A stretch of DNA of 64,000 nt from Takakia lepidozioides. Its lineage: Eukaryota > Streptophyta > Takakiopsida > Takakiales > Takakiaceae. The position numbers and the translations under genes are program-made. Shown here in pieces: positions 23,713 to 33,964 of the stretch; the stretch's first letter is position 1; each line of letters starts with the position of its first letter. A model generated the notes under the pieces. It was given only the letters and a program-made list of their open reading frames with translations, was not told where the DNA came from and did no database searches. The stretch spans positions 57,596,001 to 57,660,000 of the forward strand of contig CM060733.1 of the NCBI GenBank assembly GCA_030704615.1. Reading direction: 5' to 3'.

Positions 23713-26700
23713 ATGGCCGCCGATTTCACCTTCCCTTACTTCTACTATTATCCCCCTTACTTCACGTAAATCTCTGTCTCTTTACAGTGCACAACGTTTT
23801 TTGGTGTCATTCAATCCCATGTTTTGGATGCTGGATTTCTCCGTAGACACCTCGTAGTTCAGATACAGCCAAATGCATAGGATAGTTAGGTTTTAAGCTA
23901 TGAATTGGTATGAGTTAGATGAAGCCATCTCATTGCAACAGGGGAAGTTGAGGAGGCAATGTTTGGGGTTATTGATACGGTTTCATCTATTTTCCTCAAC
24001 TGGTTATTGGTGTGTACACTACGAACAGATTGCCAAACCCTGACTTGGGGGTTTTCAGGACTTTCCTAGGGTAACTTGCCATCAGACAGCCTCAAATGGC
24101 TCAAATGCTTACTGCTTTCTTGCAACTGCAGACTGCAGCCAGTTAGGGATACCAGGGAGAAGCAAATTGAGCTATGGAAGGAGCTTATTCTGAAGTACTG
24201 TAAACACAACAAAATATTTTGCATCGACTTGGAAGACGAGTTCCCACTCTTCGTCAATGCAACCATCGATCGTAAGTACATTCTTAAACTGGGGATATCC
24301 AATTTGAAGCTTTGGGTGCTCTTTGGGTCTCCATTGGATGTTTGAAATTGTAAAGGCCAATCACTGAACGCTGTTGCAACTTAAATTTCCTTTGGGGTGA
24401 TGGGCATCATTCTAGTTAAAAGGGGTTTCAATTCTGGCATTTGAGCAGAAACTGAAATGCTTCTGTGGTTGGTATAATCTATTCTGAATGGAGCTGGTAC
24501 TTGATATTGAAGATAAAGCTTGTTGTGAACTGAGGAGTGTCAACCATTGTTGCTATGAGCAGGAAAGCTGAGCTATGAAGCACGAGAGCTTTTTCTCGGC
24601 ACTCTGGTTTCTGAAGGTACACTCTCTCTCTTCTGTGCCATTGTCTCCCTCTAGCATGATTTTGATGCCGGCCTTTACATTGACACTCAAGCAGTTTCTT
24701 GTTGGCTGGGCGTGATGAGAGGTCAAGATCAGGATGAACTATGCCCTCAAGGTTGAATCATAGGCACAGTTGGCAGGGAACAGTCAACTAGTACATCTCT
24801 CTCTCTCTCTTCTGCCATCCAGGGTGACAGCATTTCATTTCAGTGATAAATGCGGGGCTATGAAAATAACATCAATAACCCTGCAAACAGGCTGTGAAGT
24901 TTGCATGCAGACAAGTGCCTCTGAGCACATTTATGGCAGTTGAGGGAGATAAGTATATACCTGCAGCTGAGTTGTGGGGATAAGCTAAACACTGGTGGGT
25001 GCAAACCCCACAAAAGGCTCCGGGAGGGTCAGTTTCCCGCAGGGTCGATGGCCGTAAGGCTCAAATGAAAGAAATGTTTGAGTCCTCCCAATTACCAGAA
25101 TCTGACCCTTTCTACTATTAAGTGCTTGAAATGGGTCAAGGGCCACAAGGCTACGGCAAACAACTTCTTATGAGTACGATCTCTCTCTCTCTCTCATAGC
25201 CTTGTGGCCATTTGGTCGGAACAGGACAGAGAGAGAGAGAGAGAGAGGATGTACTCATGAGACATTGTTTGCCGTAGCCTTGTGACCATAGACCCTGCGT
25301 CCAGTTTGGACAGGAGGGAACAGAGACTACCTTTGTGAGGGGCCACTCCAGTAGTGGGACTTCCTTGGTAATTTCTAGGGTATGGAATGTCAGTTCAAGA
25401 GTGCCTTAGTGTTCGTATTACTCCCCAACCCCCTCATCACAAATCACAAATTTACAGTTCTGTTGCTTCGTCTCTTTTGTGCCGAACTTCAACATCTTGC
25501 TGTGACTAAATGCAGGCAGGGCTGAATGGTTGGATAAAGGGCATCGGAAATGCCTCATCTTATGGCGCAGAATACAAGATTGGGCTGAGTTGTTACTCCG
25601 CTTTGTAAGTACTGTCATGCTTGTTCTTTGGCATGGCTTTTTTTGGAAAGAGTGGTCATCATATTACATTGTTTTTGGGTTGCGGGCACAAGAGCCAGAA
25701 AGAGTGGGTGTGAGTCAGAGGTAACAAAGGCAAGTGTTATGGGTTGGGAAGTTGTCTAAAGAGAGTGACATGGCAGGTTCAAGAGAATGGGATGGAGGAT
25801 AGTGTGATGACGCTTGATGAAATCTGCTCCGGCGATGACACACGTGGATCAGGTAATTTGTGCTTAGGACATGCTCCCAGGCAAAGGAAGGCTAGCAAAG
25901 TTGTCCATCTGTCTGTCTGCCCATTCTTTCCCTCTCTTCCGCTCTCTCACACACAGTTCTGCCCAAACTGGGCAAGGGGTCTATGTCAAGGCTATGGCAA
26001 ACAACCTCTTATGAGTACTCTCTCTCTCTCTCTCTCTGTCTCCCTGTCCTCTAGGAAGCCTATTGACATTGGGTGGACTTGAAACGGGAGTACATTAATG
26101 TCTCTGTGACTAAATGCCGGCCTTGTGACCTCGTGTCCTTGTTTGTTTCGACCTGAAGCGCTTTGCTTCAGGTAAGGTAGTGCATTGGATTTAGTTGGAA
26201 AGCTTGGGGCCTTTCCCTCTTTAGAATATGCCTACTCGGGCCATTCCCTGCAACTCCCTGGAGTGTGATCTCTGAATGGTAACAAGCGGACTCCTACCGC
26301 TTGGGGGCAGCCCCTCCGCCCAAATTGGGCAGTCGTATGCTCTGTCTAGCATACTCGGCACTTGGGCTCGGGTTGGTTCCTGTGCTTAAACTTATGGCCT
26401 GCGAAAACAATCAAAAATTTAGCTCCTATCAACATCAACGCTCCTCAGGGTGATCCCTGGGAATTGGTTACTTATGCCAAATCTAGGGCTTCATGTGTAG
26501 TTTTTGGGGTGAATCCCAGGATGGACGATGTGTCCTTTAAAACTACATGCTCTAGCTTAGGCTTGGATTTCATGGCTAATGGTACCATCTCGAGACTTGA
26601 TAACAGGGGTACGTTGAAGGTTGCAATGACCAAAAGTGCTTCTAATAGAGTCCCGCATCAATTCAATCTCAAAGAAGTTCGTCCCTTGACTGGCTGGAGA

Positions 26701-29700
26701 GCGGTCTTAGACATTGGTGATTCAATGGGGCGCTCTAGGAAGACAACCAAGGGCAACAACTTCAACTTGAGAGTTTCTAATCGGTTTGATGCTCTGGATG
26801 AGGTTGAATCCAAACAGCCAGAAGGACAAGATGCTTCTAAGTGTACAGAACCTGAACGTCCTGAATCTGAAGGATTTGGTACTCTGAATGGTTTACCAAT
26901 CCTCAAGGTTTACACAAGACGAACAAATTCTATACATGGGGTAATTGTCCCCAAGCCGTCAGATGGACAATCTGTCCCTAAGTGTGCAGAGCCTGAACGT
27001 CGTGTAACTGAAGGATTGGATACTCTAAATGGTTTACCAATCCTCAAAGTCTACACAAGACGAGCAAAATCTATACATGGGGTAATTGTCCCCAAGCAGT
27101 CTGACGGACAATCTGCCCCTATGTGTGTGGAGCCTGTGCGTCGTGTAACTGAAAGATTTGGTACCCTGAATGGTTTACCAATTCTCAAAGTTTACACAAG
27201 ACGAGCAAAATCTACACATGGGGTAACTGTCCCCCCTTTGCAGAACGGTTGGCCGTCCAGGAGCAATCACAAGCTACCTAGACGACAAACAATTCACACG
27301 CAAAGGGCTGGCTTGCGGCTGGCCACTTTCAACTTCTCAGGGTTGACCAACCAAAGGAAACAACTTGAAGTGGGACAAGTTCTTCGGACTAATGATATTC
27401 ATATCTGTGCTGGGCAAGAAACATGGGAAACGTTGGATAAACTGGTTGGAGATGTCATTGGTTATAAACGGGCAGGTAAGATGTGTACTCTCAAGGCAGC
27501 CTCTGCCAAACGCGGTCAAAAAGGGGTCGGATTCTTTGTCCGTGATTTCTTGTTTGACAATTGTGAGCAGACGGTTAATTAACTGTCTAGAAGAGCTTCA
27601 GCTTTTGACCTTGAATAACAGGACAAGAGGTGACCAAGTGCATGTTGGAGGTGTCAAGGCTATAGCCCTTGCACGACACTTTGAGAACAGAACGGGACGG
27701 GTAGCTCAGTGGTAGAGCACCCCACCGGAATGGGGGAGGTCCTAGGTTCAATCCCTAGCCCGACCACACGCCAGTGGTTTTCCAACATGGTATCAGAGCC
27801 AAGGTTGGGGCGGTGGTCAGAATGGGTGGGCATTAGCTATAAGGGCTATGCCTTGAGGGGGAGTGTTGGAGTGTCAAGGTTATAGCCCTTGCACGGCACT
27901 TTGAGAATAGAACGGGACGGGTAGCTCAGTGGTAGAGCACCCCACCGGAATGGGGGAGGTCCTAGGTTCAATCCCTAGCCCGACCACACGCCAGTGGTTT
28001 TCCAACAGTGCAGTGGACTCGTGAGAAACCCCAAACTGGGGAACGTTCCATTGTGGACTAAATCATAATGGACAAAATTTTGTTCCCCCAGTGTGCCAAT
28101 CTGTTGATCGACAGAACTGATATTGGTACCTCTGACCACTTCCTGGTTTGGACTGAGATCAAAAGGTGTTTTCCCACCACCAAGAGATCTGTGAAACGTT
28201 CGATTCGGAAGTGGCGCATAGAAAAATTCCACAATGAGGAGGTCAAGGCTGAGTACGTCCAGGCCTTGCAAGAGTCTCTCCCTCATTTTGTCCAATTGCT
28301 CCAAGAACTTCAGTCACGCTCTGTTAACGCAAGAAATGAAGTCGAAAGAGCAGTGGACTCTTGGGAGAGTTTCGTTTCCTCCGTGGCTGACAAGATCATT
28401 GGGAGGAAACTAATTGTCTGCGGTAGAGCAGTTAATTGGTGGACTAATGAGATTAAACTCAAGATAGCTGAGAGACGAGCCCTCTATAAAGAGTGCTGCA
28501 ATTTGGAAACCAACAGAGAATTGTGGGCGAGGTACTACCAGCTCCGTAAAGATATCAATCAGCTTGTTAGGTCTCAGAAGAAATTATACTGGGACAAGTT
28601 ATACAGTGAAATAAACTCAAACCACCATGGTGGTAATGACAAGAAATTCTGGTTGGCCCTTCAACGTTTGTACAAACCGAAAAATGGTCAGCAAGTACAA
28701 GCGCTGAAGACTACTAAAGGTGCAGTGGTGACTTCATCGGTTGACATTGTCAAAACCTTTGAAACTCACTACAGTATCCTTGGCAGAACTTCTAGGTCTA
28801 ACAGTGAGGGGTCTTGTGCTGAATGGAGGGACAGTTGGAAAAACTGTTCCTATGATTTAAAACAGCCCTGATGAACTGGAGTATATTTCAATGGCGTATA
28901 ATGCTCCCATTAGTTCTTCTGAGATTGTGGAAGCAATTGAACATTTAAATGGATATAAAGCTGGTGGACCTGATGGTATTGTCAACGAGCTTATCAAGCA
29001 TGGTGGCGATCCCATGATAGAGGCCCTAGTTCTCCTCTTTAACCTTATCTGGAAGACTGAATTGATCCCCTTTCGCTGGCGACAGGTTGTCATTGTCAAT
29101 CTATACAAGAAGGGTGACAGAGAAGAACCGGGGAACTACCGTGGCATCACGCTCCTCAATGCTGTTGGCAAGACATTCTGCAGAGTTATAAGTACTCGTC
29201 TCGAGGTTGATCTGTAGTCTAGAGGTTGTTTCCACGAAGGCCAAGCTGGCTTTCGGCGAAACAGGGGCTGTGTGGATCATATCTTCACTCTAAGCCAGAT
29301 TATCCAGGGAAGGAAAAAAGAAGGGAAACCCACTTATGTCTTTTTCCTGGATGTCAAAAAGGCTTATGACACAGTGTGGAGGGATGGCCTATGGTTCTGC
29401 CTCTGGTCTTGTGGGATCAAGGGAAAGATGTGGAGAGTTGTCCACAACTTGTATGCTCACACCAAAAGCTGTGTCACTGTTAATGGACAGAAGTCCAACT
29501 TCTTTGACATAGACCAAGGTGTAGCTCAAGGATGTACTCTCTCCCCTCTGCTCTTCAATGTTTTCATCAATCAACTCCTCGAGGATGTGGAAAGTGAGGG
29601 ATTTGGGTTAAGGGTGGGTGATACCACCATACCAGCCCTTATGTTTGCGGATGACTTCGCAGGCATAGGGGAGACTCCAACCAATCTCCAGGAGTTGATT

Positions 29701-31871
29701 GATTGCGCGAAGAGATACTTTGATCTTTGGGGGCTAGAGGCTAATGTCAGCAAATGTGCAGTGGTAGCATTCAACGACAGAGGAGAGGGAGGAAGTGATC
29801 TTAAGTGGCAGTGGGGTAGCCAAGAGATCCCGGTCCTCCCTTCCTACACTTACGTGGGCGTTGAGTTCTCCTCTAATTGTAATTGGGATGCACATATCCG
29901 GAAAGTTGTTCAAACTGGCAAGGGCAAAGCTCTGGGGCTCACTAAATTTTTCCACTGCAGAGGGGTCAACTCTGAGGTTAAGAAAACCATGCTTTGTCGC
30001 GTTATTAGACCTGCCTTGGAGTACGGATCTGCTATATGGGTTGATAACTCCAACCAGGCTAAGTCTCTAGAATCCATTCAAGTGGGGGTGCTTAAGGAGT
30101 GTATGTCAGCATGCTCCAAAACAGCCAATGTGGCTGTTCGGGGTGAGTTTGGCATTCCGTCCTTAAGCTCCCGACGAGATGAATTCAAGGTCAGATGGTG
30201 GGGTCAGCTGCAACATATGCCCAACACCAGATATCCTAAATTAATCGACTCTATATCTTGGAAACAGGACCGCCCTGTCAAACAGGCTAAGTCCTTGCAG
30301 AAGAGAGTAGAAGAGATCCTCCAGGACCTGGACCTGGATCCGCAAGTCTTGACCCTGCTGGATAAATCTGACTTAGAGGCTGTAGTGTCCTCAGCCATGT
30401 CTGTTGCCATGAGATTGTCTGATGAAAATGAAGTTACGCAGAAAACTTCCCTGAACTTGTTTCCAGTCTGTGACATGGGGGAGGACATCTTGGATGACCT
30501 CAAGGGTCTACCCACTCTCGGCACTAGACTGAAATTTAAACTCAGGGCAGGAAGCCTACCTTTGAACAGCAAACAGAAGCAGAGAGGAAAGGGAGAGTGC
30601 AATTGCCCGTTGTGTGGGCAATCTGAAGACAGTATTCATTTTCTGATACACTGTCCGGGGTTCTCTCACCAAAGAGACGCTCTCTTCAAATCTATCAAGG
30701 GAATTGTGCCTGTACCCCTGTTTACCAACTTTGAAAGTCTCGAGGCTGAGCCAAAAACCCAGGCCCTCCTGAGGCCTAGTTTTTGGGCAAATCACACACA
30801 GCAGATTGATGCTTGTGTGAAGGGATTTCTAGAGGATATCTGGAAAACCCGGATTAATTCCTTATATGGAGGTAAGTCTTACTACCAACGTCAGCCCCTG
30901 ACAGAGGTAGGTTCTGTCCCTTTTGTTCCCGCTCAAACTGGGCGCGGGGTCAATGGCCACAAGGCTACGGCAAACAACGTCTTATGAGTACAATCTCTCT
31001 CTCACCCACACACACCTATGGCTTGTGTGAGGGCTTTCTAGTGGATATCTGGAAAGCCAGAACTAATTGTTAATACCAAGGTAAGTTACACTACTGGAGT
31101 GAACCCCTCACAAAGGTAGTTCCTATGCCCTATGTTTCCGTCCAAAGTGGGCACAGGGTCTATGGCCAAAAGGCTACGGCCAAAAAAGTCTTATGAGTTC
31201 ATTTTCTCACACATACACACATTTGGGTTCCTGTGGATGGTATACAGTTTCTCTCTTTCTTTTTCTAGTCTCTCGTTTATCTGTTCACTCCAAGGTCTAC
31301 GGCCAGCAGGCTACAACAATCAATGTCTAGTGGGTAGATCTCCTATCCTATGGGCCCTCTATGTCCCCGATGGCCACAATTACAATTTGCTTATATCTGT
31401 TTATCAGCTGTACCTAAAGGCCATGGAAATTTTCGGTTTAGTCGTATATACGCTGGTGGTTGAAACCCCACAACTCCCTCTAGGAGGGTTAGAAACCTTT
31501 TGAGACTATGCTAATATGATTACGCCTTGGCCAAAGTTCCAAGGGGAATAGTGCGAGTAAATGCTGTGTCATCCATTTTCCACCATTGGAGTGGTAAATG
31601 CAGTCACTTCCACAGTTGTCTGAGGTAAGGTGGAGGCTTCATAACTGGTCCTGGAATCAACATCATTTCTAGAACGATGTCCATTCCAGCGTGGTTCAAT
31701 GGCTTTGTGTCATTCATAGACTAAACATCTGTGGCCTTTTTGGATGCAGAACTAGCGGGTATTGACCGAGTAGTGCTAGTACGAGTTGTCAAGATTTTGG
31801 AGCAACGGGGAAAGGCTGCCATCTTCAAAGGAACATCAACTGATGATGAAGGCATCAAGTTTTCTGCATAG
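23713..31871 (+). CDS. VPS25: VPS25, ESCRT-II subunit
   Basis: Six exons with canonical splice sites and consistent phases: 23,713-23,765, 24,132-24,271, 24,563-24,616, 25,516-25,604, 25,777-25,852 and 31,750-31,871 (TAG), coding for 177 residues, the usual size of VPS25. The N-terminus has the aromatic/proline segment FPYFYYYPPYFTLQPV typical of the family. Next come LWKELILKYCKHNKIF, the first winged-helix domain, then EWLDKGHRKCLILWRR. The second winged helix ends in KAAIFKGTSTDDEGIKFSA. VPS25 binds VPS22/VPS36 and recruits the ESCRT-III subunit VPS20 on endosomes for sorting ubiquitinated membrane proteins. All key segments are present and the frame is clean, so the gene looks functional. 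The last intron is 5.9 kb because a LINE carrying a TRIM sits in it. Confidence 0.95.
25115..25335. mobile_element. Facing LINE-A tail fragments around TC/GA microsatellites (VPS25 intron 3)
   Basis: A plus-strand LINE-A tail (CACAAGGCTACGGCAAACAA...CTTATGAGTAC) ends at about 25,172 in a TC run. After a GA run, a minus-strand tail begins near 25,250 (TGTACTCATGAGAC). A further short piece (AGCCTTGTGGCCATTTGG) lies between them. The three pieces form an approximate palindrome. Confidence 0.75.
25960..26042 (+). mobile_element. LINE-A tail fragment followed by (TC)n
   Basis: CAAACTGGGCAAGGGGTCTATG...CTATGGCAAACAACCTCTTATGAGTAC followed by about nine TC units. This is a 5'-truncated LINE-A 3' end just upstream of the long LINE-A copy, which may have used the same TC run as its target. 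Confidence 0.7.
26362..27582 (+). pseudogene. LINE-A N-terminal coding region with triple 47-codon repeat and endonuclease start
   Basis: From about 26,881 to 27,235 the frame contains three 141-bp units, each with the string GLPILKVYTRR and HGV(I/T)V. The unit spacing is exactly 47 codons, so the array expanded in frame. The C-terminal 90 residues start an APE-type endonuclease (RLATFNFSGL, DIHICAGQETWE, KGVGFFVRD), which ends prematurely before the TRIM. Part of the endonuclease is therefore missing here. Confidence 0.75.
27695..27765 (+). promoter_or_regulatory. tRNA-like Pol III promoter in TRIM LTR1
   Basis: Box A TAGCTCAGTGG (27,702-27,712) and box B GGTTCAATCCC (27,745-27,755) fit the consensus and are correctly spaced. 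The cloverleaf is nearly complete: acceptor 6 of 7 pairs (GGACGGG/CCCGACC), D stem GCTC/GAGC, T stem CTAGG/CCTAG. The anticodon arm is poor, with C where U33 is expected, so it is not a working tRNA. Confidence 0.85.
27788..27800 (+). promoter_or_regulatory. Primer-binding site of the TRIM
   Basis: TGGTATCAGAGCC abuts LTR1 with no spacer and is complementary to the 3' end of plant initiator methionine tRNA, the usual minus-strand primer of plant LTR retrotransposons. Confidence 0.93.
27915..27985 (+). promoter_or_regulatory. tRNA-like Pol III promoter in TRIM LTR2
   Basis: Identical to the LTR1 copy at every base. Box A is at 27,922-27,932 and box B at 27,965-27,975. Confidence 0.85.
28010..30987 (+). 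pseudogene. LINE-A ORF2: endonuclease end, reverse transcriptase, zinc-binding C-terminus
   Basis: The sequence starts with the end of the endonuclease domain (DRTDIGTSDHFLVW). The RT domain follows: YKAGGPDGIVNELIK, NYRGITLLNAVGK, motif A VFFLDVKKAYDTVW, motif B DQGVAQGCTLSPLLFN, motif C LMFADDFAG. The C-terminus has a cysteine/histidine cluster CNCPLCGQ...HFLIHCPG. Normal LINE order and length are visible, but two in-frame stops and a frame change make this copy non-functional. The FADD tetrad in place of YADD is a common variant in plant LINEs. Confidence 0.88.
31018..31205 (+). mobile_element. Diverged LINE-A 3' fragment
   Basis: GGCTTGTGTGAGGGCTTTCT continuing to GGCTACGGCC...TCTTATGAGTTC matches the last 190 bp of LINE-A with many substitutions. 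It sits immediately downstream of the long copy's tail. A still weaker echo (AAGGTCTACGGCCAGCAGGC) occurs at about 31,290. Confidence 0.65.
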
Positions 31872-31879
31872 GTAGTCCT

Positions 31880-33106
31880 TAGAAAGTTGTCTCAATCTGT
31901 CAGAAAGATCTTGTACCTCTAGGAGTTTGCCGTTGTGGCTCATGACCAATCTCGTGGAATGATTCTCGTTTGAGGTTGAAACTTGGCTGAATAGATTTAT
32001 ACAGAATGCAGGGGAGGAAGAGACCAATAAGCTAGACAAGTGTCTTTCCATGCTCTAGTTTTTGAAAGTGCAATGATAGGTTTCTGGAAATGAATGTGGT
32101 GAGCTTGATGCTGATCATGCAGTGGCATTGGATTGTTTGTAGACTAGCAATCTTTGCTGACAGGCAATGGCAGCTTGTGATAGAAAAATAACCCACTGTT
32201 GCACCACTTCAATTCATGATGCACTGAAACCATATCCACACATTTTCTTTGCTAACATATCCTGATATCTTAGTTCCATATAGGACCAACTTTGATGAGA
32301 AGAATAGATGGCAAATCCTTGCTCTTACCAACCATACCATAACTATGATGCTGTAGTCAGGGCCATCATCAGTCAAAATATTCAAACGATTATCTTTGGA
32401 TCAATATAGCCAAGGTGTGCATCAAGGCCGCTGAATTCTCGTCGTCCTCCTCATAAATCAACAATCCATGTCATCTGGGGAATTCCTGCAAGATCAGGCC
32501 ACACAATATCATTTCAGACACACAGAAGAAGCCAGCCACAGCCAGCATAACGAGAGTTACTTGTCCAGGATCAGGCTCTATAATGTGGTCCAATGTTTGA
32601 GGCCATTGACATAAATGGGGCTGCAAGCTGTCAACACTGGCAACTCCGTCAATCTACCCGTCCATCCCGATATGTACAGTCCACCATCTTGCCCAATATG
32701 GCAACTAGCGCTCACCTCAGGTGGCCTGTCCACTCTGGTATTTCCGACAAGGAGTCACCATTCATAACTCAGTTGTTCATTATGACCTATCCTGCCACAT
32801 GCAATACAGGTCATGGCCATCAACCATAACCATTACCATTACCATTATTTGACAATACATGGCTCTTCCATTTAAATTATTCACCCTAAGTGGTATTCAC
32901 ACAATTCCAATTCTGCATGGGAAAATATAGTCAGGGCAGTAAGACCTGATTTGCACTATCTGGCTATAAACGCTCGATTAAAAAGAAAAATACAGTAGTG
33001 AGGTTGGAGATGTGGGGCAGAGAGAAAGAAACAACTGTTGAGGGCCCATGAGACGACAGGAACAACCATCAATCAACACCTGGAAGCCGAAATGCCTTAA
33101 GCAAGC
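31880..33106. other. No gene recognised (downstream of VPS25)
   Basis: Contains the VPS25 3' flank, a short CCATTAC tandem near 32,828-32,850, and no exon or RNA signal that I can support. A frame open at 32,593-32,829 (+) lacks motifs. Confidence 0.4.
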
Positions 33107-33121
33107 CTTATGCAAGAGAGA

Positions 33122-33535
33122 TTGTACTCATAAGACGTTGTTTGCCGTAGCCTTGTGGCCATTGACCCCGCGCCCAGTTTGAGCGGGAACAAAAGGGACA
33201 GAACCTACCTCTGTCAGGGGCTGACGTTGGTAGTAAGACTTACCTCCATATAAAGAATTAATCCGGGTTTTCCAGATATCCTCTAGAAATCCCTTCACAC
33301 AAGCATCAATCTGCTGTGTGTGATTTGCCCAAAAACTAGGCCTCAGGAGGGCCTGGGCTTTTGGCTCAGCCTCGAGACTTTCAAAGTTGGTAAACAGGGG
33401 TACAGGCACAATTCCCTTAATAGATTTGAAGAGAGCGTCTCTTTGGTGAGAGAACCCCGGACAGTGTATCAGAAAATGAATACTGTCTTCAGATTGCCCA
33501 CACAACGGGCAATTGCACTCTCCCTTGCCTCTCTG
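33122..33535 (-). mobile_element. LINE-A copy, 5'-truncated, with 15-bp target duplication
   Basis: The last 414 bp of LINE-A, encoding the C-terminal cysteine cluster to the end (GKGECNCPLCGQ...). It is flanked by the perfect duplication CTTATGCAAGAGAGA at 33,107-33,121 and 33,536-33,550. Coding sequence is intact within the fragment and nearly identical to the copy at 30.6-31.0 kb, so insertion is recent. Confidence 0.92.
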
Positions 33536-33550
33536 CTTATGCAAGAGAGA

Positions 33551-33606
33551 GAGAGAATGTACTCATAAGATCGTTGTTTGCCGTAGCCTTGTGGCCATTG
33601 ACCCTG

Positions 33607-33645
<39 letters not shown>

Positions 33646-33660
33646 TCCTGCACCCAGTAG
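33551..33660 (-). mobile_element. LINE-A tail plus long (GA)n
   Basis: AATGTACTCATAAGATCGTTGTTTGCC... about 50 bp of LINE-A tail, followed by about 17 GA units at 33,607-33,643. Sits directly against the target duplication of the preceding copy. Confidence 0.75.
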
Positions 33661-33960
33661 TGGGGTTGCCACCAACCAGGTTAGGAAATGCAACTAAATC
33701 CGTTCCAAGTGCTTGTGCAGATTGCCACCTACCTTGCAATTCAGTGTCGACTGAAGTGCTACCAATGATACGATTTCACAGAACAGTAGCTTCTGGGACT
33801 GCTATTTTAGCCCGATGGCTATAATAGATGGCTTAAATAGGCCACGATCAAACCAGTGATACATCTGAAGAAGATTTACATGCATTGCAGAAATGAGAAA
33901 AAGAGAGAAACAAGAGTTTCACGTCTGAGAGCATGTACTCGTAAGAAGCTGTTTGAAGTC
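33661..33960. other. Short spacer between LINE copies
   Basis: No gene seen. It ends with two more degenerate tail starts (GAGAGCATGTACTCGTAAG at about 33,926 and GAGAGGAAGTCCTCATAAG at about 33,962). Confidence 0.45.
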
Positions 33961-33964
33961 TGAG

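Larger units (their letters stand above)
27643..28007 (+). mobile_element. TRIM retrotransposon with a tRNA-like sequence inside each LTR
   Basis: A 365-bp element flanked by a perfect 5-bp target duplication GTGCA (27,638-27,642 and 28,008-28,012). The LTRs are 27,643-27,787 (145 bp) and 27,864-28,007 (144 bp), each TGTTGGA...TCCAACA. Directly after LTR1 is TGGTATCAGAGCC, the primer-binding site complementary to initiator Met-tRNA. Directly before LTR2 is the purine tract TTGAGGGGGAG. The 76-bp interior codes nothing, as expected for a terminal-repeat retrotransposon in miniature. The LTRs differ at four sites, all within the first 52 bp, and are identical in the remaining 90 bp, which include the tRNA-like part. 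Movement would need proteins supplied by another retroelement. It is inserted in the LINE-A endonuclease region. Confidence 0.95.
26043..30991 (+). mobile_element. LINE-A, nearly full length, interrupted by a TRIM
   Basis: This non-LTR retrotransposon copy lies in VPS25 intron 5. The 3' end (CAAGGCTACGGCAAACAACG, then TCTTATGAGTACAA) is followed by TC repeats at about 30,992. The 5' limit near 26,043 is inferred from the TC run there. Coding parts: an ORF at 26,362-27,582 running from a repeat-containing N-terminal region into the start of an endonuclease (LATFNFSG, ICAGQETWE). Then comes a region where most of the endonuclease is missing and the TRIM is inserted. ORF2 resumes at about 28,010 and runs to 30,987. 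The copy is dead: a TAA at about 28,065, a frame change near 28,850-28,870, and a TAG at 29,215 where another copy reads CTGGAA. Confidence 0.85.

Noticed and set aside
27695-27985. Two functional tRNA genes
   Set aside because: Both lie inside TRIM LTRs, have a mismatched acceptor pair and an unsuitable anticodon arm (no U33), so they are tRNA-like promoters.
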